A program made the position numbers and the translations under genes. A DNA stretch of 64,000 nt from the NCBI GenBank assembly GCA_020634815.1, contig JACKBA010000035.1:1-64000 (forward strand). Direction: 5' to 3'. The stretch is from Caldilineaceae bacterium. GTDB taxonomy: Bacteria; Chloroflexota; Anaerolineae; Caldilineales; Caldilineaceae. Of this stretch, positions 25,428 through 35,599 are shown one piece after another. Position 1 is the stretch's first letter. Every line of letters starts with the position of its first letter. The notes below the pieces were generated by a model. That model was given only the letters and a program-made list of their open reading frames with translations, was not told where the DNA came from and made no database searches.

Positions 25428-25978
25428 GGTAGTTCAGGACTTTATTTCAGCCGTTTTCAGTGTCCAAATTTCTGGGTCCACTATAGCTTGATCCGGAGCG
25501 AGTTGCTTCTACGCCCTAGTGACATCGAACCAAGCGCATCCAAATGCTCAAACTCCCCCCGTTCGGCTGTCTCGACGAGTTCCACAATACCGGCCATGAT
25601 CCTGTGAAGTGCGTCGTCAGGATTGGCATAGCGGCTGCTATGACGCCACGTGCCAAGCTCCTGACTCCACCAAAGACCCCACTTGGTGAGGTAATGCCCT
25701 CCAAGACTCCCCAATTCTCTAGTCTCATATTCGAGCCAGTGACAGAACGTGTTCTTGAGGCTTGGGTGGCCAAGTGCGTAACGGTGCTTGGTGATGCTGG
25801 TGAGCGCTTCCAGCGGAAACGTAGTGACAAACCTGTGGCGCAGATCGAGGACCGGTTGCGGGGCCGTTGGTTCATTTTCATTGAGCCAGTCGTCCAACAG
25901 ACGTTGCCAGCGATTCATCAACCAAGCTTCCATCTCGTCCAGCTTCAGAAAACCAGGACAACTGCTTTGGGGACTCGC

Positions 25979-26836
25979 TTACGGCGCAAGGTTCTCATGG
26001 CTGAGGGCAGACTCAATTGCAGCCCAGTTTTCTGCGAGATCGCTGACCGAACAAGCAACTACACTGGTGTCATAAGGAGTGTTGCGCGTGCGTAAATGGA
26101 ACTCGTGGCCATTGGTGACCACGTACTTGAAAACATGTGCCGCACTGGCCACCATTGCGGATTCTTCGAGGAAACCATCCGTCAACTTCTCCTCGCTTTG
26201 GACAAGTTCCAGCAGAAAAAGATCTCGCCGCGATTGATTCTTGCGTATCCCGGAAATAATCCAGTCCCAAGTTTTCCCCTGCGGAGGCTCGCCAATAATC
26301 CTTCTTGGAACAGTCACGCGAATGCTATCCAGGTCGTACCCAAGAAAAAGTACGAGTGGCATCGCAAGTTTGTAGGCTTGCACTTCAACGGAGCCAAAGG
26401 TTGTCTCCGCCACGTAGTCAAGCCACTTCGCCCGGTAGCCTGCCACCACTTCACGATCGAGATCGCTGACGTATTGCGTCATCCGGATTACCCGGTCAGC
26501 CAAAGCTGTATTGTGATCGAAAAGTACCAGGTTCTCCTGGTTCAGACGGTGGAGATCCCTGCCAAGTATGTCCTTCTCGTCGTCGCACCATCGATTCCTG
26601 GCTTCAAGCTGTTTCTGGTGGTCAACCTGCAGCGCATCGATCTTTTGCTGGTAATCCTTTGTATTCGCATCTGCAATCTTGTTCAGCCGCTCAATCTCAC
26701 ACTCATACTCCTTTACGCGACGCACGAAGTATGAACTCGCATATGCATTCACCAGCAGGGCTATAAAAAGAACGCAGATAATGAGTTCTGGAAAATACTG
26801 AATGAGGAATTGCGATATCGCGTCAAGAGGGTTCAT
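25979..26836 (-). CDS. Membrane-anchored coiled-coil protein with HsdR_N-like C-terminal domain
   Basis: The 285-residue protein has one N-terminal membrane helix (LIICVLFIALLVNAYASSYF), a coiled coil from about 38 to 120, and a C-terminal globular domain. That domain reads MPLVLFLGYDLDSIRVTVP, TWDWIISG, DLFLLELVQSEEKL and KYVVTNGHEFHLRTRN. This order resembles the type I restriction HsdR N-terminal PD-(D/E)XK fold (LGYD, D, E-x-K, TNG). The catalytic Lys of E-x-K is not obvious here (ELVQ), so nuclease activity is doubtful. It precedes the McrB-like gene by 45 bases. A membrane-tethered anti-phage sensor or effector is an inference. Confidence 0.6.
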   Translation of the reverse strand: MNPLDAISQFLIQYFPELIICVLFIALLVNAYASSYFVRRVKEYECEIERLNKIADANTKDYQQKIDALQVDHQKQLEARNRWCDDEKDILGRDLHRLNQENLVLFDHNTALADRVIRMTQYVSDLDREVVAGYRAKWLDYVAETTFGSVEVQAYKLAMPLVLFLGYDLDSIRVTVPRRIIGEPPQGKTWDWIISGIRKNQSRRDLFLLELVQSEEKLTDGFLEESAMVASAAHVFKYVVTNGHEFHLRTRNTPYDTSVVACSVSDLAENWAAIESALSHENLAP

Positions 26837-27079
26837 GGCACTGTTTGAGCCGGAGTATGAACTGCGCGGTCGTAGAAAGATGCATTGAGGTCAACGACCG
26901 GAATCCAACCAGGTTTTTCTACTAAACACGCGCTTTTGATGGGAGTCTTCGTCATGGTAGCCGACGGTTTCGGTGGGCTGGCGATGCGACGATGACGACA
27001 TTATACCACAGGTATGGTGATTATGTTACCACGGAGTTTCGTATACAAGAGCGTCCAAGCCGCCCTCTAGTGAAGCACA

Positions 27080-27373
27080 TCACCGTTTTCGTTTCCGGCG
27101 CGAGCGCTGCCCTGGGAGAGAATCGACCAGGTAGACCACAGATGAGTCGGACGCTTCGCCATCTAGCTCTGCCGGAAGCTGACCAGGGAGGCCGGTAAAA
27201 ATATTGAAGATCACATACCCGCCGAACGAAGCGGCGATCGTGCTGGCAATGACGGCTGCCCCCAGGTCGATGGCCGGCAATAGCCAGTGCAGAAAGAATC
27301 CTGCGCCTGCACCGATAGCCAACACGATGAGCATGCACACAAAATAGACAACGAGCAGTATCAAGAGTGCCAT
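27080..27373 (-). CDS. Small two-helix membrane protein
   Basis: The 97-residue product starts MALLILLVVYFVCMLIVLAI and contains a second hydrophobic stretch (LGAAVIASTIAASFGGYVIFNIFTG without a break), then a charged tail ending RSRRKRKR. GTGAGG lies just before the ATG. The positive-inside tail suggests both ends are cytosolic. No family is recognised. It could be a minor integral membrane protein or part of the neighbouring accessory locus. Confidence 0.5.
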   Translation of the reverse strand: MALLILLVVYFVCMLIVLAIGAGAGFFLHWLLPAIDLGAAVIASTIAASFGGYVIFNIFTGLPGQLPAELDGEASDSSVVYLVDSLPGQRSRRKRKR

Positions 27374-27397
27374 TACCTCACCATCACCTTGTTTGTG

Positions 27398-28192
27398 TCA
27401 CACCGTGCCGGCCAGCCAGCCGCCATCGATATAGTAGGTCGAGCCTGTGCAGTAGCCGGCGCGCGGGGAGCAGAGGAAGACGAAGAAGTCGGCCACTTCT
27501 TCGGGCGTGGCAAAGCGACCGATGGGTGCGTACTGTTTGGCCACGCCGTCGAGATATTGCTGCCAGGTCGTGTCGGTGCCCGCCGTCCACTCTTTGACCG
27601 GCTCGATCCAGCCTTCGGTGAGCACCAGCCCGGGGTTGATGCAGTTGACGCGGATGTTGTCGCCGACCAGCTCATTGGCCAGGCACTTGGAGAACATGAC
27701 GAGCGCCGCCTTGGTCACGTTGTAGATGGGCTCGTGGGGCAGCGGCTGCCGGGCGCAGATGGAGGCATTGTGCAGGATGACGCCGCCACCCCGCCGGCGC
27801 ATGGCCGGCACCAGCCCACGCGCCAGCCGCACCGCCGCCATGACGTGTAGTTCCCAATAATGCTGCCAGCGTTCGTCGGAGGCCTCCATGATCGTCTCTT
27901 CGCTGCCGGCGCCGGCGTTGTCGATGAGGATGTCGGCGCCGCCAAAGTGCTCCTCCACCTGCCGCACCAGGCGATCGACGTCGGCAGCGATGGTCACGTC
28001 GGCGGCTATGGCCAGCGCCTGCACGCCAAACTCGGCAGCGATGGCGCTGGCCGCGGCGGCAGCCCGCTCGCCGTTGCGGGCGCAGAGCACAACGTGTACG
28101 CCCTCGCGCGCCAGCGAGCTTGCCACGGCCAGGCCGATGCCCTGGCTCGCACCCGTGATGACGGCAGTCTTGTTGGCTAGGTTCAGGTCCAT
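27398..28192 (-). CDS. Short-chain dehydrogenase/reductase
   Basis: The 264-residue SDR has the NAD(P)-binding motif TGASQGIG near 13-20, the DNAGAG motif (ILIDNAGAGSEE), the catalytic Ser in GGGVILHNAS, and YxxxK as YNVTKAAL. It ends with the typical IDGGWLAGTV. The Arg in VVLCARNGERA suggests NADP preference. The ATG at 28192 is chosen because it gives the usual short N-terminus before the glycine motif; a longer TTG reading overlaps vapC. The substrate is unknown. Confidence 0.9.
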   Translation of the reverse strand: MDLNLANKTAVITGASQGIGLAVASSLAREGVHVVLCARNGERAAAAASAIAAEFGVQALAIAADVTIAADVDRLVRQVEEHFGGADILIDNAGAGSEETIMEASDERWQHYWELHVMAAVRLARGLVPAMRRRGGGVILHNASICARQPLPHEPIYNVTKAALVMFSKCLANELVGDNIRVNCINPGLVLTEGWIEPVKEWTAGTDTTWQQYLDGVAKQYAPIGRFATPEEVADFFVFLCSPRAGYCTGSTYYIDGGWLAGTV

Positions 28193-28208
28193 ATACGAAT
28201 TGTCCGGT

Positions 28209-28634
28209 TTAGAGCAATACCAGTTGCAGGTCCGCGAACTGGCGAAATCCCTTGTCAAAGGTCACAAGTTGGATGCCGGCACTGCGGGCAAAAGCCGCCA
28301 GATACGCATCGGTCCACACCTTGGGCGACACAGTAGGCGCCATTGTCAACTGCCGCAACATCACTTCAATAAAATCCGGCTCGGCCGCGAAGCTGAAACG
28401 TGAATCACTTTGCATTGCATCATAGATCGACCAGGCAGCCGACAGCGTACAGACGTCGCTCCCCATGACCGTTGCATGACAGAGCAGACGCAAAAGGCTC
28501 AATTGCGTCGTGCGGCAAAGAATCGCCGTTCCATCCGCCTGCATGTCAAGCCAGGCAAGCGCTGCTGGATGGTGAACATGGCGATCATAGACAAACGCCA
28601 GCAACACATTAGCGTCGCACAGAGCTGGCAACAT
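28209..28634 (-). CDS. vapC: VapC-type toxin, PIN-domain ribonuclease
   Basis: The 141-residue protein begins MLPALCDANVLLAFVYD, with Asp7 as first PIN acidic residue. Further acidic positions lie in WTDAYLAAFARSAG and VTFDKGFRQF. PIN toxins cut RNA, often tRNA, and are held inactive by the cognate antitoxin. It overlaps the 3' end of the antitoxin gene by 26 bases, the usual VapBC arrangement. The later ATG at 28634 gives the standard N-terminus. The pair stands alone between the SDR and peroxiredoxin genes. Confidence 0.9.
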   Translation of the reverse strand: MLPALCDANVLLAFVYDRHVHHPAALAWLDMQADGTAILCRTTQLSLLRLLCHATVMGSDVCTLSAAWSIYDAMQSDSRFSFAAEPDFIEVMLRQLTMAPTVSPKVWTDAYLAAFARSAGIQLVTFDKGFRQFADLQLVLL

Positions 28635-28878
28635 GCAACATCTCCGCATCGTCCATTTCGGCTAGCACGACCGCAACCGTACTGGCTTCGAGAGGCGTAG
28701 TTCCCTGACTTCTGATAAGCGGAAACTCCGTTCGATGACCAGCAGCCTCTGCTGCCTGCTCCGCAAGCGCCAGACGTATACCGCGTTCGACCAAATCGCG
28801 CAGCCGAACGCCCTCCATCGCCGCCTTTGCTTTTGCCTGCCGGAACAAGTCATCGGGTAGCTCAATCGTTGTTTTCAT
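28609..28878 (-). CDS. vapB: VapB-type antitoxin, ribbon-helix-helix
   Basis: The 89-residue protein starts MKTTIELPDDLFRQAKAKAA, a ribbon-helix-helix DNA-binding segment, followed by MEGVRLRDLVERGIRLAL. Its C-terminal part should wrap the VapC active site. It overlaps vapC by 26 bases, so the two are coupled. As in other VapBC pairs, it probably represses its own promoter in the AT-rich stretch just upstream (about 28880-28905). Confidence 0.9.
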   Translation of the reverse strand: MKTTIELPDDLFRQAKAKAAMEGVRLRDLVERGIRLALAEQAAEAAGHRTEFPLIRSQGTTPLEASTVAVVLAEMDDAEMLHVASSVRR

Positions 28879-28928
28879 GGCCAAAGCTTACCATATTTAT
28901 GGGAAGACAGAAAGATGGAGGCTACTCG

Positions 28929-29576
28929 CTAAGACGCTGTTCGCAGCGCCGCCAGGATATCCCTCACCGCCACGCGGCGCGTGTAGTCCACGTTGGCGTA
29001 GGCGAAAGCAATCGTGCCATCGCGGCCGACGACGTAGGTGCCGGGCACGGGCAGTTCAAAGCTGCCGTCGCCGTTGTGCGCGGGGATGTCGATGCCCAGC
29101 TTGTCGTAGACGGCGCGCAGCGCTTCCGGCACGGTGAAGACCAGGCCAAAGCGGCGCGCCACGGCGTTGCCCGCATCGCTCAGCACGGGGAAGGCCAGGC
29201 CGTGCTTCTCGGCCAGCGAGAGCGAGTTGTCGGGCGTCTGCGGCGAGATGGCGACAAGTGTTGCCCCCAGCGCCTGAATGTCGGGCAGCGCCTGCTGGAG
29301 CAACTGCACCTCCAGGTTGCAGTACGGACACCAGGCGCCGCGGTAAAACGAGAGCGCCACCGGACCCTGCGCGCGCAGGTCACCCAGCGCGACTGCATTC
29401 CCCAGCACGTCGGGCAGGACAAAGTCCGGTGCGACATCGCCCACCTGCAAGAAGCCGCCCGCCATGCCGGACGCGGCGAGGTCATCCGTCGCCTGGTCCA
29501 TGACTGCCTGTAGCTCGGCGGGACGTTTTGCGCGCCGTTCCTGCTCCAGCGCAACGAGTTCGGTCATAACGGCCAT
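28929..29576 (-). CDS. Peroxiredoxin-like thiol peroxidase (AhpC/TSA family)
   Basis: The 215-residue protein has a thioredoxin fold with the motif YRGAWCPYCNLEV, giving Cys83 and Cys86. The peroxidatic Cys is likely one of these, and the CxxC arrangement resembles the PRX-like2 group. The segments VGDVAPDFVLPD and PVPGTYVVGRDGTIAFAYA are conserved in AhpC/TSA proteins. AGGAG precedes the ATG by seven bases. It probably removes peroxides in the cytoplasm. It is followed upstream by 660 bp of repeat-rich, gene-free DNA. Confidence 0.88.
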   Translation of the reverse strand: MAVMTELVALEQERRAKRPAELQAVMDQATDDLAASGMAGGFLQVGDVAPDFVLPDVLGNAVALGDLRAQGPVALSFYRGAWCPYCNLEVQLLQQALPDIQALGATLVAISPQTPDNSLSLAEKHGLAFPVLSDAGNAVARRFGLVFTVPEALRAVYDKLGIDIPAHNGDGSFELPVPGTYVVGRDGTIAFAYANVDYTRRVAVRDILAALRTAS

Positions 29577-29690
29577 CGGTTCGCTCCTTTTGTGGGTTCA
29601 AATCGTTCGTGCCGGCAGCGGATTCAGGCGCGTCGCAGCCGGTACAGAATTCGCAAATCTACAATACGCAGCGCCGACCCAAAGCAACAA

Positions 29691-30020
29691 AACTTTCTTC
29701 CCAAGGACGGATCACTTTCTTCCCAAGACCCAAAATTTTCTTTCAAAGAAATCGATCCGTCCTTGGGAAGAAAGTTGGCGCTTCTTCCCAAGAAAATCTC
29801 AGCGTCCGATTGGAGATTCCGCGCTCTTGACGCAGAGACGCAAAGGCGCAGAGAAAAACGCAGAGAAAAGCCCTGAATTGTTGTCGTGTTCCCTCTGCGA
29901 GCCTCTGCATCTCTGTGCCTCTGCGTCGAATCCGGTGATTTCCAAACGGCCTCTCAGCGTCCGATTGGAAATACGCACTCTTGGCGCTGAGACGCTGAGA
30001 CGCAGAGAAAAACGCAGAGA
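29691..30020. repeat. Cluster of inverted and direct repeats in a 660-bp gene-free stretch
   Basis: A perfect 23-bp inverted repeat at 29691-29713 and 29754-29776 contains CTTCTTCCCAAG-type cores, with further cores at about 29714 and 29781. A second family, GACGCAGAGACGCAAAGGCG, appears at about 29830-29870 and 29985-30020, with its complement near 29890-29930. A direct repeat, CTCAGCGTCCGATTGGA, occurs at 29798 and 29952. No gene is seen in 29577-30236. The stretch separates the divergent peroxiredoxin and ABC-F genes. Confidence 0.8.
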
Positions 30021-30185
30021 ATGTCCCTCGGCAGGCCATATGCTAAAGGATGCAGGCAACGTTGGCAAAGCCGGCGGCGGGCGCTGCCAGTGTGCGGCGT
30101 CGATTCACCCGTCTGCCGGCGCACGCGGCCAACACCAGATTGTGTTTCCAAGCAAGCGCAAGGTACACTCATCCCGACATCTTTG

Positions 30186-30222
30186 CATCTTGTCATCTTT
30201 TTCATCCTGTCATCCCGTCACT
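30186..30222. repeat. GTCATC/ATCCTGTCATC short repeat
   Basis: Units such as TTGTCATC and CCTGTCATC are repeated just upstream of the ABC-F start. The complement matches the GATGACAGGATGA units at 35535-35594. Confidence 0.55.
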
Positions 30223-30236
30223 CGGCCAACACTCCG

Positions 30237-32114
<1,878 letters not shown>

Positions 32115-32212
32115 GCGTGCGGGCTGCGCAAAGGTTCGTCGAACCGGCCAAGTGTGTGAGGGCCTCGTTCGTCGAATACAACAGCGTATCATCACAAAAA
32201 CAGGGTCCCGCC

Positions 32213-33376
32213 ATGCCTGCAGTCACCTGCTTCCAATGCGGCCACACGGTCGAAATCTCTCCCGACGCCGAACGCTGTGAGCTGTGCGGCACGAACCTAC
32301 GCCGTCTGATCAGCGCCGAACAGGCTTCACGCTATTTCTACCGGCGCGCCGCCGATCTTTCGGCGAAAGGCGACGTCGGCGAAGCGCAGAACGAGGTGCA
32401 GCGCGGGCTTGCCTATCAGCCGTCGTCGGAACTGCACCTGCTGGGCGCCATCCTGTGCAAGCGGCAGGCTCGCTACGACGACATGCGCCATCACATCGCC
32501 GCAATCCCGGTCGACGACGTGCTGCGCGGCGAGGCGGAGTGGATGTTGCGCTCGCACCAGGCCCGCCAACGCCAGTCGCCCGACCCGCGCCGCGCCCAGG
32601 AACAGGCCCCGCCGCCCGACGACGAACTGCTGCCCACGCTCATGGACGAAGTGCGCCCGTCGCCGCACAAGGCGCCGCCGCGTTCCCGTGTGCCGGCGCT
32701 GGTCGCCTTTATGGCGATGATGGCGCTGCTCGTGTTGCTTGGCTGGTACTTCTGGCAGGAGCAGCCGAGCTGGCTTGCCGGGCTGCTGCCTGCGCCCAGC
32801 GTGGCGGCGCCGGCGGCACAGCCGATCCTGCCCGCGCCGGAGAAGGCGGCGGCCACGCTGGTGCCGGTCGAACTGGTCGCCCCGACCACCGCCGTCGCTA
32901 CGGCAACCGAGCTTCCACCCACGCCTACGGTCGCCGTAGCGCCCGACCTGGCCGAACAGGCCGCGGAGCCCATCGCCGCGTCCAGCCCGGAAGCAGTCGT
33001 CCAGTCAAAGTCCTACGACCTGCGCACGGTCCTCATCGAGGCGCAGCGCCCCGACCTGGCGGAGAATGTCACCGGGCGGTTGGAAGGCGGCACGCTGGTC
33101 ATCGAGGGGTCGGTCGCCAGCGAGGCGGCGCGCGCCGAACTGGAGGAACTCGTCCTGCGCCTGCCCGGCGTCGATGCGGCGTCGGTCGTCAACGTGCTCG
33201 TGCGGCCGCCTGCCACCTACACCGTCCAGGAAGGCGACAGCCTCTGGACCATCTCGCTGGAACTCTACGGCACGCCCGACCGCATCGAGGATCTCTTCGC
33301 CGCCAACCGCGACATCCTGCCCTCGGCCAATGCGCTGAGCGTGGGGATGGTGTTACAGGTGCCGCCAGTCGAGTAG
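32213..33376 (+). CDS. Zinc-ribbon membrane protein with BON and LysM domains
   Basis: The 387-residue protein begins with a zinc ribbon (Cys6, Cys9, Cys22, Cys25). A helical region follows (YFYRRAADLSAKGDVGEAQN), then one membrane helix (VPALVAFMAMMALLVLLGWY) and a long Ala/Pro/Thr-rich linker. After that come a BON-like domain (LEGGTLVIEGSVASEAAR) and a C-terminal LysM (YTVQEGDSLWTISLELYGTP). The last two domains should be outside the cell: BON binds membranes and LysM binds peptidoglycan. The combination suggests an envelope-anchored sensor or scaffold. The specific role is unknown. The ATG at 32213 gives the intact zinc ribbon. Confidence 0.8.
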   Translation: MPAVTCFQCGHTVEISPDAERCELCGTNLRRLISAEQASRYFYRRAADLSAKGDVGEAQNEVQRGLAYQPSSELHLLGAILCKRQARYDDMRHHIAAIPVDDVLRGEAEWMLRSHQARQRQSPDPRRAQEQAPPPDDELLPTLMDEVRPSPHKAPPRSRVPALVAFMAMMALLVLLGWYFWQEQPSWLAGLLPAPSVAAPAAQPILPAPEKAAATLVPVELVAPTTAVATATELPPTPTVAVAPDLAEQAAEPIAASSPEAVVQSKSYDLRTVLIEAQRPDLAENVTGRLEGGTLVIEGSVASEAARAELEELVLRLPGVDAASVVNVLVRPPATYTVQEGDSLWTISLELYGTPDRIEDLFAANRDILPSANALSVGMVLQVPPVE

Positions 33377-33384
33377 GGGCCAAC

Positions 33385-34068
33385 TCACGCCCTGGCATAG
33401 TATTCCTTGCGTGGCGAGCCCGGCTCGAAGTCCGCCGCCGCGCCGGAGATGTGCCCCACGTTCGCCCAGTCGACCAGTGTCGCCTGAACCCGCTCCCCGT
33501 TCAGATCCGCTTCCACTTCGCTGATCGAACAGTTGTGGTTCTGCCGGGTGCGCAGGATCGCGGGGTCGAAGTTTCGGCACAGGTCCTTGAGGGTCAGGGT
33601 GAAGAGGCCGCCGTGGGCGACAATCACCGCCCGTCCCTGCGGCACCGCGGCGAGCACCTGGGCATAACCGGCCTGCGCCCGCCGCCACAGGTCGTTGTAC
33701 GATTCGCCCCCTTCGAAGGCGCGGTCGTGGTCGCCGGCAAACCACGCCAGCAGGAGTTGGTTGTGTCCGTGCCAGAGTTCGGGCGTCGGCGCCTGCCCCT
33801 CCAACACGCCCACGTTGATCTCGCGAAAGTCCTCCACGACGGTCACAGGTTTCCCCACCACGGCGGCAATCGCCTCGGCTGTCTCGCGGGCGCGGCGCAG
33901 CGGCGACGAGTAGACGGCGTCGATGGCGTGGCCGCGGAAGAAGTCGGCGGTCTGCGCGGCCTGTGCGCGCCCCTTGTCGGTGAGCGAGTAATCGACGGCG
34001 CGGTGTGAGAACTCCTTGGTGAGGTTGGCAACGTTCTCGCCGTGGCGCACGAGATAGAGCGTAGTCAT
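33385..34068 (-). CDS. Histidine phosphatase family protein (phosphoglycerate-mutase-like)
   Basis: The 227-residue protein starts MTTLYLVRHGENVANL, with the RHG motif at 8-10. Other family features are the Arg in SSPLRRARETAEAI, FREINVGVLEG, and AVIVAHGGLFTLTL with the second catalytic His. AAGGA lies seven bases before the ATG at 34068, which excludes a longer reading. It may be a phosphosugar or nucleotide phosphatase rather than a mutase. It lies downstream of dnaN but beyond dnaN's terminator. Confidence 0.9.
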   Translation of the reverse strand: MTTLYLVRHGENVANLTKEFSHRAVDYSLTDKGRAQAAQTADFFRGHAIDAVYSSPLRRARETAEAIAAVVGKPVTVVEDFREINVGVLEGQAPTPELWHGHNQLLLAWFAGDHDRAFEGGESYNDLWRRAQAGYAQVLAAVPQGRAVIVAHGGLFTLTLKDLCRNFDPAILRTRQNHNCSISEVEADLNGERVQATLVDWANVGHISGAAADFEPGSPRKEYYARA

Positions 34069-34101
34069 GAACGGATCCTTGTCGCTTGGCATGAAAAGAA
34101 A

Positions 34102-34131
34102 GCGAGGCAGAGACCGCAGTCCCTGCCTCGC
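34102..34131 (-). terminator. Intrinsic terminator of dnaN
   Basis: The stem GCGAGGCAG/CTGCCTCGC (34102-34110 with 34123-34131) is followed on the minus strand by TTTCTTTTC. It begins 27 bases after the dnaN stop. Confidence 0.8.
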
Positions 34132-34157
34132 CGGTTGTCCGGTCTATTCTGCCGCAG

Positions 34158-35369
<1,212 letters not shown>

Positions 35370-35481
35370 GGCGCCCTCCGTAATGCAATTCAGTCGGTCG
35401 GTTTGTCGGTCAAAACCCAATGGTGTTCGTGGGATTGGCAGGCGACAACCGGAGCGCGCCTGCCGCCTGAAGTTGATGGAA

Positions 35482-35487
35482 AGTATA
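35482..35487 (-). promoter_or_regulatory. Extended -10 of dnaN
   Basis: Minus-strand TGC-TATACT lies 112 bases before the GTG. It has the same TGN-TATACT form as at 6322 and 15753. Confidence 0.5.
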
Positions 35488-35534
35488 GCACAGCCGCGCG
35501 GAAAAGCGAATCACGATGCGGGCATGGGGAAATG

Positions 35535-35594
35535 AGTGAAGGGGGTGAGGGATGACAAGATGAGGGGATGACAGGATGAGGGGATGACAGAGGA
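35535..35594. repeat. GATGACAGGATGAGGG tandem repeat
   Basis: Four or five imperfect units of about 16 bp (GGATGACAAGATGAGG and variants) lie between the dnaN promoter and the 3' end of the kinase gene. The complement of this family occurs at 30186-30222. Confidence 0.75.
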
Positions 35595-35599
35595 CAGCG

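Larger units (their letters stand above)
23911..25481 (-). mobile_element. IS3-family insertion sequence, about 1571 bp
   Basis: The ends are imperfect inverted repeats of about 45 bp that share GTGGACCCA at the tips and ATAAAGTCC at the inner edge. A 3-bp direct repeat TAT flanks the element (23908-23910 and 25482-25484). It encodes OrfA and OrfB on the minus strand. About 350 bp between the end of OrfB and the left tip carries no recognisable gene. The transposase genes look intact, so the insertion may be recent. Confidence 0.88.
21929..25933 (-). pseudogene. McrB-like AAA+ protein gene interrupted by an IS3-family element
   Basis: The 5' part (25933 to about 25482, starting MEAWLMNRWQRLLDDW) and the 3' part (about 23910 to 21929) belong to one gene of roughly 810 residues. 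The 3' part has Walker A LCGPPGTGKTQLA and the McrB-like C-terminal layout (ALRRRFTFVEL, FQLGHHLLLD, DDLRQAWYNGIVPQV, EEEKLSQILGD). The Walker B region reads LLLEHLERTD where McrB has a DEINR-type motif, and the usual sensor Asn in the TMN motif is replaced (LGTLDG), so hydrolysis may have been weak even before disruption. An ATG just inside the IS could still express the 3' part. It lies 45 bases after a membrane protein gene, probably its partner. Confidence 0.8.

Noticed and set aside
28929..29576. Peroxiredoxin-like protein as a second selenoprotein
   Set aside because: The active-site motif is encoded as Cys codons (CPYC) with no in-frame TGA.
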